Shown here: positions 22,267 through 32,701 of the stretch, piece by piece
Layout: the number at the start of each line of letters is the position of its first letter
Numbering within the stretch: position 1 is the first letter of the stretch
Assembly (NCBI GenBank): GCA_015501605.1
Contig: JADNRZ010000007.1
Coordinates: 1,240,001 to 1,304,000, forward strand
Length of the DNA stretch: 64,000 nucleotides
Reading direction: 5' to 3'
Source of the DNA: Panaeolus papilionaceus
Taxonomy: Eukaryota; Basidiomycota; Agaricomycetes; Agaricales
Position numbers and translations under genes: made by a program
The notes under the pieces: model-generated
Databases searched by the model: none
Told to the model about the DNA's origin: nothing
Seen by the model: only the letters and a program-made list of their open reading frames with translations

Positions 22267-24036
22267 TCTTTGGATTGAGTAAGTTATCTTTTCTTTTGCA
22301 ATGTTGGAACCTCGTCTCATGTTTTATCGTCTTTGCTTATAGTTGTACATCATCTGATGGAATTGACAAGGAGATACCCACCCAAACCATACCACATATT
22401 ATTAAATTGTCAGGAGGATTATTGTTTCGAAGGATTTGGCTGTTTGTACCATGGTTCATTATCCTTCAATATATGGTCTTTCATGATTTGATATGGATTC
22501 GGAAGCAAGGATTGCAGTAAGATATGTTTAAGAGCAAGAACTCTCGCAACATGTAATAATGCGAAGAAAAGTTGTGATGAGTTGTTCTACGGTCGTATAT
22601 ATATTACATCTGGTTCCTTGTTGAGTTCTGAGTGGAAGCTGGCGTGGAGGTGCCCATGCAGTTCCGATTTGTGTCGAGACGGGTACTTAGAATCAGACTG
22701 CGAGATGGGTCTGAGGCTTCCACGACAAACAAACGACTACTCCGATTTGGCCGGGCGCGTAATCTTGAATTTGCAACTATCAACCTCACTATTTCTTGTT
22801 GTATTTCATTGGTTTCCTTGCTTTACATTGTCTACGCATTTTAAACATAAATTTACTTTCCTAAATGATACTCCCTGCGGTGATACGTCGTGGTGGGCAG
22901 CACGCACTCATGGGAACAACCTCTCAGGGAGACCAAACCATGGAAGATGTCCTCAACACAACTGCCTTCAACTCAATACAAGGGCTGCTGCCGGTTGGAC
23001 GGTTGGCATTTGGTTGGTAACAAGTATGAACCTTATGCGCTAGATGAAGGTCATACTTTAGCACAGTCCTCCCCCACTGGGGCTTCCGTTCAATTTCCTT
23101 ATGCCTGCGAATCAACGCGATGAGCACGCATGGTTACGACAATGAAACTGCATTGCGGCACTTCCATGTACTGGCATCATTGCGCTCAAGGTCCACCGCG
23201 AGCGAAGAACAATCTCATAATCGCACAAGGGAGGTACCGTAAAGACATTCAAATCCGATTCAAAGCCGTCAACAAACAAGTGACAGTTGAAGTTCGTGCT
23301 TCTTGCCTGCTTGTTCGCCAACGTCTGATTTTTCATTTCTTGGAAGTCAAGACTCCATGGTCAAGTTAGTGGTCGTCATCAATGAGGTATGTGGACGCTT
23401 TAAAGCATGACATTAGCTAATTATCGCCTTAGGTCCAAAAAAAATGCTCCAACAATTTTTGAGAGAGTTTTGTTGTCTCCCTGATCTTCCCTGATGGTTC
23501 GAAATGTTTCGTCTTGGCAGTCCTTTTCCTCGTCTGCCAAGACCGTGTTCGACCACCAGAAATGGAACAATCAGGTTCATTAAGTTTTGACGGATATGAT
23601 AATCCATTCATTTGGGCCTTATCAAGGAATCAACTTTGTGATGAATCAATTCTCAACGTCTCCGGAGGGTTTTGATTCTAATGAATCCTCCGGTGCATGG
23701 TTACAGGCCCAAATTCAATAATGATTGCGTGGTATCTGTCTTGTTGTATTCCCACTTTTGACGTTTGCTCGATATTCATCCATGCGGATCGACGGCACAT
23801 AAGTACTACCTGGGACTGGTTCAATTTCTTTCTCCAACCTCCATCTCTCTTCCCTTCTCCCTCTTATCCCGTATTCCCCCCTTCCTTCCCGCTAACGTTT
23901 TTAGTGCCTGTCCCTTTCATACGTCACGACCTCTCATCAACATCTAGTGCATAACACAGAACTCGCCCTTGCATCCATTCATTTTTGCCAACATTCGCTT
24001 CAACCCACTATCGCTATTCTCTCTCTGACGCTCAAC
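22267..24036. other. Intergenic, 1.8 kb
   Basis: No supported gene. The final 130 bases before 24037 are pyrimidine-rich (CTCTCTTCCC-type runs), typical of the leader of an expressed basidiomycete gene, and belong to the DUF1996 gene downstream. Frames at 22582-23043 and 23130-23369 show no family resemblance. Confidence 0.45.
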
Positions 24037-25845
24037 ATGAAGTCCAAACTACTCAGTGTAGCCGGGCTGATCGCTCTTTCCTTCATTCCAAGCAGCTCTG
24101 CCTATTGGTTGATGGGCATCGAAAATGTCATCACTGTCCAACGTCTTGATCCTATCGTGAACCCTGGCGGTATCTCTGGACACGCCCATGCAGTTGTTGG
24201 AGGCAGCAATTTCGGTGCCAGCATCGACACTGCTAAGCTCCAAGCAAGCCAGTGCACGTCCATTCCAATCAAGGAGGACAAATCCAACTATTGGTACCCA
24301 CAACTTTATTTCCAGTGGAAGAACGGCAGCTTCAGCAGTGTCCCTGGCAATCCTGTCATCTATTACCTCTTCGATGACAAGCCAGGCACAACCACCGCCT
24401 TCCCCCGAGACTTCCGCATGCTCGCTGGAAACCCCACTCTCCGCACTTACGATGGTACCAACCCCGCCCAGAAGGCTGTTGACTTTTTGTGTCTCGATTT
24501 CGAGCACGGGACTACCCACTTTGATGAACTTCCCAAGCAGAAGTGTGCCAGTGGAATCCGCGCACAGATCAACTTCCAGAGCTGCTGGGACGGTAAAAAC
24601 CTTGATTCGCCCGACCACAAGTCCCATGTTGCTTACAAGTCTGGTGGCCCTGACTCGGGTACTTGCAACGATCCCAAATTCCCCGTGACGCTTCCTAGGA
24701 TCTTTATGGAAGTTTACATTTACACGGCCGATTTTGACAAGGTGCGAGACCAGGCAATGAACCCCCAGCAACCTTATGTGTAAGTTTGGTATTGAACGAA
24801 GGGTATTGGTATCTTCACTGAGCCTTTTTGTTTTAGCTACGCACACGGTGACCCGACTGGTTACGGGTACCATGCTGGTATGTTTCCCTTGCTGTCCCAA
24901 GTCTATCGTTACTGATCACTTTTTTTTAGATTTCTTCAATGGTTGGGATGATGGCGTCCTTCAGCGCGCTGTCGACGGCTGTACTTGCAATGGTGGTGGT
25001 GATGTACGTATTGGTCCACTACCGATACCATGAATTTTCTGATATATTTGCAATAGCCCCAGTGCTGTGCTGACAAGGGAATTTTCACCCTCAGAAAAGG
25101 CGAGAAGTGCTTCATCACCCCGTCTCTAGATGAGCCCAGTACGTCGCTCTGGAACATTTTCATATCATTTTATTGATCGTCCATTTTTTGTAGCTACTGG
25201 TACCTTGGACAAGCTTCCTGGTAACAACCCTGTTCAGCCAGCCGGTAAGGCCGCTGTCATGTACCCAGACACTGTAACTCCCGCCAGGATCTCCCCCGTT
25301 TATGCCTACACCGGCAACGCCCCAACTGCTACTGGCCAGATCGTCGGCGGTCCTGTTACTCAGCCCCCAGTGACTACCCCGTCTCCCACACCATCCCCTG
25401 CTCCCACTTCAACACCTGCATCATCAACGCCCGTGGCTCCATCTACCACTAATGCCCCCTCGAGCTCCTCTGCTGCTCCTGGTACGAACTCTCCAACGCC
25501 CCCGACGACTTCGTCCCCTCCTTCATATCCATCTCCATCATCTCCCTCGCCTCCCACTCAACCATCACAACCCGCAGTCAACCCACCTCGTCCCCCTGCC
25601 GGCGGCTATCCCCTCCCGCCAGCTCTCCAGGGCCCGCAGGAATCAAGCCCCCCGTTCTCGTCATCCCCAAGCCCAGTCCCAGCAGCAGCAAGCCTGCTCC
25701 TTCCCCCGTCAAGCAGAGCAGCGTTCCCGTGCACAACCCCGGGAAGACGTGCCCAACTGGCAGGAAAGACAACAAATCGCGCCTGGCTAAGCACGGGCAG
25801 CACCATCGTAACCGTCGCTCTAGGTTTGAGGACAACGCATTTTAA
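24037..25845 (+). CDS. Secreted DUF1996 protein with Pro/Ser/Thr-rich tail (copy A)
   Basis: Exons 24037-24779, 24837-24877, 24930-25003, 25057-25138 and 25194 onward are clear. The product begins MKSKLLSVAGLIALSFIPSS, a signal peptide ending about residue 22, then the DUF1996 domain: YWLMGIENVI, RLDPIVNPGGISGHAHAVVG, YWYPQLYFQWKNGSF, GTTTAFPRDFRML, SCWDGKNLDSPDHKSHVAY, LPRIFMEVYIYT, YAHGDPTGYGYHADFFNGWD and CTCNGGGDPQCC. Catalytic function is unproven for this domain, which is widespread in fungal secretomes. The C-terminal tail is very rich in Pro, Ser and Thr and probably O-glycosylated. Near 25590-25640 the frame must shift to reach the Lys/Arg-rich ending seen in copy B. A weak intron (donor GTCCCC at 25590, acceptor at 25630 or 25639) would do this and end the protein at 25845 (about 513-516 residues). 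Without it, the frame runs to 25930 with an unrelated tail. Confidence 0.85.
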
Positions 25846-27684
25846 TTTCCGGTCTGACAGTGGGAGATACAGTGATGGGCTTTCTGTGCTCATTCTTGTT
25901 TTTCCTTACTCGTTTCTCACCTGGCCGTGAATTGCTAGTCTTCTTAAGTGCCGGTGTTTGAAGTATATATTCACTTATTTCTTCTGGATCAATCATGGTT
26001 ATTGTATCGATTATGGCGTATGCTTCTTTTGCTCTATGCTTCTGCGCTTTTCTTTTTGTTGTGTTTCTATTTATTTGCCACGTTTTGCTCTTATCTCTGT
26101 CTTGTCGGGCGTCGTCCACTTTTCCTCCCACAATATTACACCTGCGGTGCTAGAGAGTGGGGATAGAGATGGTTGACTACACCTTTATTTCCTCTTGTTG
26201 GAGGCCGTCAGCGATGGCTCCTTTTCTCTATCCTTCCTGTCTTTTCTCATCTGTATCACATACATACGGTAGCCTAGTGCTTGCCTCGTCTGAATCATCC
26301 CCTACTATAGCTAATCATTACCGGCATATTGATAGATATAGAAGGCTCATTAATCCCACAAGTTGTTTATATTACTCTTCTTTGGATTTGAGTCGTGGTT
26401 CTGGCAAGTTCTGGACTGGTGTGGGTATAAGCCGTCTCATTTCTGTGCAACCCGTCTGCTGTCAGGCTGGGTGGGTCCGGTATGTCAGGAACTTGGATAT
26501 ATGGGTGTACAGTAACATAAGTGGGTAAGGTGTGTCAATCATGGCTACTGCGCGGCAGGTCTTATCACCGATACGAGGGTGAAACAACTACCTCTTTCGT
26601 GGTGCGCGGGGAAGGTCAAACAGGCATGTCGATAGCCAGTGTTGGGTAGGTATGTTACAAGTTGGTGGGGGATCCACTTAATTACAGATAGATGAAGGCC
26701 CTGAGGAACGATGCTCGCATCTTAGACCGCAGCAAACATGATGGAAAACATATTGATGAACACACCCGAAATAAAGAAAGTGGCCCAATAACGCGGTCCA
26801 GATTGGGATATGGGACGTTGAGATTTCATCAAAGTTATGGGTTGTGAATAGTTGCGGATATGAAAGGATGGCGACGACAACGTGTGTAGACGTGCTGAAG
26901 TAGGCCATAAGGAAAGGCAAGTGCGAACCAGGGATATGATGAAAGATTAGAAACATATCGTTGCTCTGCGTCCTGGCGCTTACGGATAGGGGCTTCACTC
27001 GCGATGCCTACCTATATTAGGTACGACTCTTTTTATGAGAAGCGCTTAGATTGAACGTTTAGTGATCGCTTAGGTGCTAATTTTTTATTCCTTTACGACA
27101 TTCTTGAGGTTTATAATACGTCTCTTTAACTTGCGAGAAACCCAGGACGAAGACATCACCAAGTATGTAGTCTGTCCACACGCAGCTCCCCAGTTCATGC
27201 CAATCATTGATTCTATAAAGCTTTCACTGATCATTATCTATGGAATTTTATTTAGTTTTTTAATTAGGATCTTCAGATGATGGGTTTGAACTTCTTTCCC
27301 TGATCATGGGGTGGAGTGTGATTTTATCGTGGCAAAAGTGGAGAAGCAGTGCTAGACTGAAGATCATGAACTCGCATGGCCGCATAGCACTTTCGAATTT
27401 GAACGGAGTATTTTATAGGGCAAATCCGGCACTTCAACTCCGGTGAAACGATTATTCTGTCTCTAAATAATGACTGCGAGTGACAACAGATGGGCAGTGA
27501 GCATTTTAGCACTTAATTGTCGGACTCTAATCGGACTCTAATTTTGGCAATTGCCGAACCCTTCTCCGAGTTTATGTCACATGGGGTCACCTGATTAGGA
27601 ATGGGCCACAGTGGATGATCTGGACGACGAGCTCGTTCCTTGACCATTAACCACAACCATCTCCTTTCACTGCCACGGACAACG
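25846..27684. other. Intergenic, 1.8 kb
   Basis: This covers the 3' region of DUF1996 copy A and the upstream region of the RING-like gene. A minus-strand stretch at 26678-26998 is open in two frames and has hydrophobic runs, but neither frame has a good start or splice pattern. AT-rich sequence at 27020-27280 shows nothing. Confidence 0.4.
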
Positions 27685-29337
27685 ATGGCGACAGTTTTAG
27701 AGCATCCTACACCAGTTCTCAACAATATGAGCTCAACAAATAATCCACCAGTCGAGGTCATTGATGTTGACCTTTTTGAGAGCCCACCGCAGCGGCCTTC
27801 ACAATTGGTCTCGTCATCAAGACATGCATCGCGGCCAGTTAGACAGCAACCAGAGACCATATCTCTGTTGGATAGTGATGAAGAAGTGGATAATATTGTC
27901 CGTTCAGCCAGTGAGTATCACTAATGCACTGATATCCCAAAGTAGCAATTAACCCCAATGGACAAAAATCTAGCAACTCACCGTTCCAACCCACAGCGAA
28001 CACGGTTATTTTCACCACCACCTCCAGGACAACCATATGTATCTATTCCCCCAATGCCTTCAATACCTGCGCAATTTGCAGGTCATACATCTTTTCCCAT
28101 GTCCAGGCCACGGAGGCGTTCTGCACAACCCGTCCCTCCCATTGTCCGGCCCAATCAAGAACCATTTGCTTTTGAACACAATATTGCGTCCACCTCTGCA
28201 GGGCCTTCTCGACAACGTACCAATAACCAACCCCCGGCACCTATACCACCACCGCGAGCAGCACCACCATCACATCATATTCCGGCGATGGGTTTTGGCG
28301 GTGCCCTTTTATCCCAAAGAGCACGATTGCCCCGTAACCAAAGGTTATCGGACTTTCTCGGTCCCATCCCATTGAGAGGTCGATTTGCATTTACGATGCC
28401 GGATGATGACGGCCAAGTTTACCTTAATCTTGGTGATGACGAGCAGGAGGAAGGGTATATCCCTCGTTTGCTTAGGACTTGGGCGTTCAGTAGCAGACGT
28501 CAGCCACCTACCCATCCCGCTGCAGCGGCGAAAGACAAGTACAAGCAGTACTACACGCATCCCACCGAGCTAGAACCGGGTTTTACAGCCGATTTCGCAC
28601 CTGCCTCCAATGATAAACCCCAAACGCGTCTATTCCCTCCCACATCTGCTGAGCAGCCTATTATTGTCGACGACGATGAGCCTTCTTCTCATTCATACAA
28701 GTCCTCTTCTACAAATTCTACGCAGCCCTCATCACTCTCTGCTCTGCTTGTCTGTGCACGCTGCATGAGTCCTCTTCTTCTAAACTCTTCCATGACTGAA
28801 GAAGACGCTAAAGACCGACGCGTCTGGGGCCTTCGCTGTGGCCATCTTCTAGACGAAAAATGTCTTAATGAGCTTGGTCAGCCGGAACAAGTATCCTCAG
28901 ACTCTGAATATAACCCCAAGGGCAAGGGCAAAGAGAAGGGCAAAGCCAGGGCCGTCGGTCAATCTGCCTATGGCGAAAGTCTAGAAGAGCCCAACGTAGT
29001 GCCGGTTCAGCCCTTCCAGCAAGAGAACAGTATGCGATCACGGCTACGAGCTAGGCCTTCTACCCAGCGCAACCCTGTGGACTCCTCGGAGTCATCGTCA
29101 ACCCAGGCCCTGGACTTGCTTGTTGCTGCTCCTCCTGCTAAGCGCCGTCGAGGAGCGGTCAAGAAACCGAAGATCGAGGCAGAGTACGAATGGAAGTGTC
29201 CAGTCCCCAGCTGTAATACTGTTCACGTCAGCGTCAAGGTGGATGGAATCTGGGGTCCTCAGAAAGATGCCGAAGGAGCAAATACCAAGTCTCCAAATTA
29301 CCGACCACCGAGAGGGGCCATCCCTGTGTTTGCATGA
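27685..29337 (+). CDS. RING-like, SUMO-interaction-motif protein (STUbL candidate)
   Basis: Two exons (27685-27910, 27974-29337; donor GTGAGT) give 529 residues. The N-terminal part is disordered and carries SUMO-interaction-like clusters of hydrophobic residues beside acidic ones: EVIDVDLFES, TISLLDSDEE and, later, QPIIVDDDEP. A zinc-binding arrangement follows: Cys336-x2-Cys339, Cys364-x-His366, Cys372, and then, after about 110 residues of basic low-complexity sequence (KGKGKEKGKARA, PAKRRRGAVKKPK), Cys484-Pro-x3-Cys489 in EYEWKCPVPSC. This looks like a RING whose last cysteine pair is displaced by an insertion. SUMO-targeted ubiquitin ligases (Slx8-Rfp1, RNF4) join SIMs to a RING and act in the nucleus in DNA repair and SUMO turnover. 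The combination here suggests that role but does not prove it. The start ATG follows a short leader. Confidence 0.6.
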
Positions 29338-30205
29338 TTCGCCTGTGTTCCACTGCATCCTCGGCCATAACTTCGTCCACATCCATTCACCTTATCTGTG
29401 TTTGTGTACTATATTTTGGTGTCCTCACTAGACCGCATCCCTGAATTTGCATTTTTATTGGAGTGCGTTGTATTCTTGTCAAGACTTGGATATAAAGGGG
29501 TATCCTTGGAATTACCTCTTGTCTGGAATTCATTTGCGCGCGTTACCATTTGACCTCCTTCACTTTTTGTTTTGCTTTGCACGCACCTTTTTTTATTTGG
29601 TATCCTTTTGTCTTCATGGCCACTGTATCAAACTAATTTTCCCTCATGCAACTTCCCTCGTTTGCATTACCTTATAATTCTTGCTGTATCATATCTTCGT
29701 TTGTACCTAACCTTCATCACGACCACAGCCGTTGGTTCTTATTTATCCTCGCCAGTCCAATGCCACGATCCAAAGATTCCAAACCTCACATTATCAAAGA
29801 TTGACCTTGCGCTTGCTAACTTATAATATAACACAGGTATAATGGAAGTTGGAAGTTACAAGTCGACATACATACTGGTTCTAGACCTAGCGACGACTAC
29901 GGAATTGGAATTTATGGTGAGTCAATCAATGACTCGGGCAAGCGTAAGCTTGCCTTGTATAATTTCTACGCATGTCAAATAATGCGTCTTGATATGTAGA
30001 GAAAGAGAGAGAAAAGGCTCGAGAGGGGAGAGAGAGCAGAAAACTTGATTTATCATGAGACGGACGTGTGCAATAGCAGGATGTGCAGAGAAACAGGAGA
30101 TCACAGCAGAATTTTGTCTAGCAAATTTCGAGAGGGGCAGAAAGAAAGAACAAGGAAACGCAGAGACAGCAAATAAAAAAGTATAAAATCCAGCTCGTCA
30201 TTTGC
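29338..30205. other. Tail-to-tail intergenic region
   Basis: This separates the converging RING-like gene and DUF1996 copy B. It contains AT-rich 3' untranslated sequence and a purine-rich GAGA tract at 29998-30040. No gene was seen. Confidence 0.5.
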
Positions 30206-32606
30206 TCAGAGCGCTCCGAGAACTTCGTATCTCTTGGCATGATGAGGCAGATCAAATGTATCGCTCCTCCTGTGCTTCTCCATAGCTCTCCTCTTCTTGC
30301 TCGAGCACGTTCCTGAGCCGCTCTTCGCATTGGAAGCAGGAGCAGCGACAGCGGGGGCAGCCTTGGCCGGCGTGGCTTGCGCTGGGCTGGCGGCGGACGA
30401 GGCAAGCTCCGCGTTAGGAGTTGGGAACCGAGGGAACGAGAAAGTAAATGTGGGCGTTGAAAATGTCGGTGTTGAAAACGTGGGGAATGAGAATCCAGTG
30501 GACGTAGTGCGTGATGAGGTCGTGGAGGTGCGTGAGGTGGATGAAGGGGTGGATGAGGAAGTGGTGCGGCTGGAAGTTGATGGCGATGCTGGGACGCTAG
30601 CGCTGCTGCTTGGGGTTGCTGAAGAAACTGGAGCACTGGAGGCTGAGCTGACGGGTGAGTTCGTTTGTCCGGGACCGACAACTGTTCCAGTTGCAGTTGG
30701 TGTACTGCCAGTGTATGCATAGATAGGCGAGATCAAGGCAGGTGTCGAGTCGGCGGCAAAGATCGTGGCCCGCTGACCCTCTGGCTGAACTGGGTTGTTT
30801 CCCGGAAGTTTCAACAAGGTACCAGTAGCTAAAAGGTTGTTGTTAGTCCCAGAACGACACAGTTTTATAAAGGGTTTATCTCACTTTGCTCGTCAATGGC
30901 CTTGGTGATTCGACAATTTTGACCAGAGTTCATATCGAAGATACCTTGATTAACGCAGCAGGTGGCCTAAGAGCTCATCAACTTTTGTGTTCTCGGGTTT
31001 CATTAAACTACTGACATCACCGAAGGGATTGCAATGACAGTTGTCGACGGCATTTTGAAGGACACCGTGATCCCAACCGTTAATAAAATCTATGAACAGT
31101 TATGAGCAGGGGATGCCTGGCGATGGGAGAAATGATATCCGTACCAGCATGGTAACCATATCCAGTAGGATCGCCGTATGAAAACCTGGATAGAGGGCCG
31201 TGAGGACAGAATTTCTACAAGAAATCCATTTGGTGCTTACACGAATGGTTGAGTGGTATTCCTTGCTTGGGACCTTACACTTGCGAAGTCGGCTGAGTAC
31301 CAGTAAACCTATAGGAAAAGAGTACGTGTTAATATATAATACAAGCTGACAGAGCGGGTACAACAAACCTCCATAAAAATTCGCGGAAGTGTTACAGGGA
31401 ACTTAGGGTCAGAGCAGGTTCCAGAATCAGGACCTCCGGACAAGAACGCGACATGACTTTTGTGGTCAGGGGAGTCTAGGTTCTGAAGGAAGTCAGTTCA
31501 ATGCGCACACGGGGCAGCACAGCTCGCTATACCTGTCCGTCCCAGCAGCTCGGAAAGTTCTGGACGCATATCAGCCTACATAAGTGCAGCAAAATTCGTC
31601 AGACCTACAACTTGTGCCCGGATACCGGAGGGACAGTCGATCGGCGGCAAGAAGTTCCACTTGCTGGAAACTCCATTAAAATCAAGGCATATGTAGGTGA
31701 TAGCCTGTTGCGCAAAACTATTTGGGTCGTAGGTCCTTAACGTGGGGTCACCTGTGTTTGAGTATAATCAGAATCGATGCTGTTGGAACAGAGCAACAAA
31801 GCCGTACCGCTAAGCATGCGGAACTGTCAAGTCGTAAATAAACGCAATCATTTCAGAAATGAGTACGGAGTCGCTCACATCATCAGGGAAGGCAGTGGTC
31901 GTTCCAGGCGTATCACTGAAGAGGTAATCTAAAAAATAATTAGACAAACAGCCTGAATAGTGTTTGGGGGGACATGCGCACAACTAAGATATCGTCGATG
32001 ATTAGCCACGGTTTATAAACCCTTCAAAAGGAAACTCACATAACGGCTCCACCGTTTAGAGACGAGAAGCTGCCGTTGTTCCATCTACCGACACATCGAG
32101 TATTAGATGGAGAGATATTAAAAGTTGCTTATGAAGCGTACTGAAAATAAAGATGCTACAGTTCAACAGCACCATCAGTGATCAATTGTACTGCCTTCAT
32201 GATATGGCACAAAGAAACATCCAACATACCGGGAACCAGTAGGCTGACTTGTCTTGGGGAATAGGGATGGAGGAACATTCACTCTGGCGGAGGTATGAGG
32301 TGTTGGTCGCGAGGCGGAAATTGCTACCGCCAAGGACTAAATTTCCGAATCCGTCAATGGTTAGATTAACATGGTGATCGGCGCCAAAAAAAAAGTGTTG
32401 GCACACACCGGAATGCACGTGCGACGCAACCTTTCCAGGGCTCACGACAGGGTCAATCCTCTCCGTGGTGATAAAATTCTCTGAAAAGGTTGAACCATGT
32501 CAGAGACACCGTAGAAAATCGAACTAGAACGAAGCCTACCGATTCCCATGAGCCAATAGGCATTGGCTGCAACGACCAGACTGGCCAAAGTGAACAAGGA
32601 CTTCAT
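30206..32606 (-). CDS. Secreted DUF1996 protein with Ser/Thr-rich tail (copy B)
   Basis: This minus-strand gene has about 14 exons and is far more split than copy A. It begins MKSLFTLASLVVAANAYWLM, a signal peptide leading straight into the DUF1996 start, and continues with ERIDPVVSPGKVASHVHS, VLGGSNFRLATNTSYLRQ, SAYWFP, HLYFQWNNGSF, DTPGTTTAFPDD, NFPSCWDGQNLDSPDHKSHV, LPRIFMEVYWYS, YGDPTGYGYHADFINGWDHG and TATGTVVGPG. The tail is a long Ser/Thr/Pro run followed by a basic ending (SKKRRAMEKHRR), a plan shared with copy A. At one junction (exon ending near 32042, next exon near 31930) the visible GT and AG sites leave one base too many between the residues equivalent to VIYYLF. So either a weaker donor (GTGGAG a few bases upstream) is used or this copy has a frameshift. 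It is probably a secreted, O-glycosylated protein. Confidence 0.8.
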
Positions 32607-32695
32607 GACAGTGAAGCACGTTGTGTGCAGAAGTGAGTGTGGTGAATAAAAGACCGAGGGCCCAGCTGCAAAAAGCTTGGGGTTGAAAAACAGGG

Positions 32696-32701
32696 TTTAT
32701 A
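32696..32701 (-). promoter_or_regulatory. TATA box of DUF1996 copy B
   Basis: TATAAA on the minus strand, 90 bases before the ATG at 32606, followed by a short leader; the position is typical for a strongly expressed secreted-protein gene. Confidence 0.5.

Noticed and set aside
24049..24900. A 283-codon open frame on the minus strand opposite DUF1996 copy A
   Set aside because: It is the antisense of a strongly supported coding exon with GC-rich third positions, which leaves long chance frames on the other strand.
29998..30040. GA-rich tract that could be a microsatellite or regulatory GAGA element
   Set aside because: It is short, imperfect and lies in a 3' intergenic zone between converging genes; there is no evidence of function.
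30118..30722. Long frames on both strands inside the DUF1996 copy B tail
   Set aside because: They lie in a Ser/Thr/Pro-rich, biased-composition exon and show only low-complexity His/Pro/Leu or Val/Glu sequences; the minus-strand frame continuing from the DUF1996 domain explains the region.
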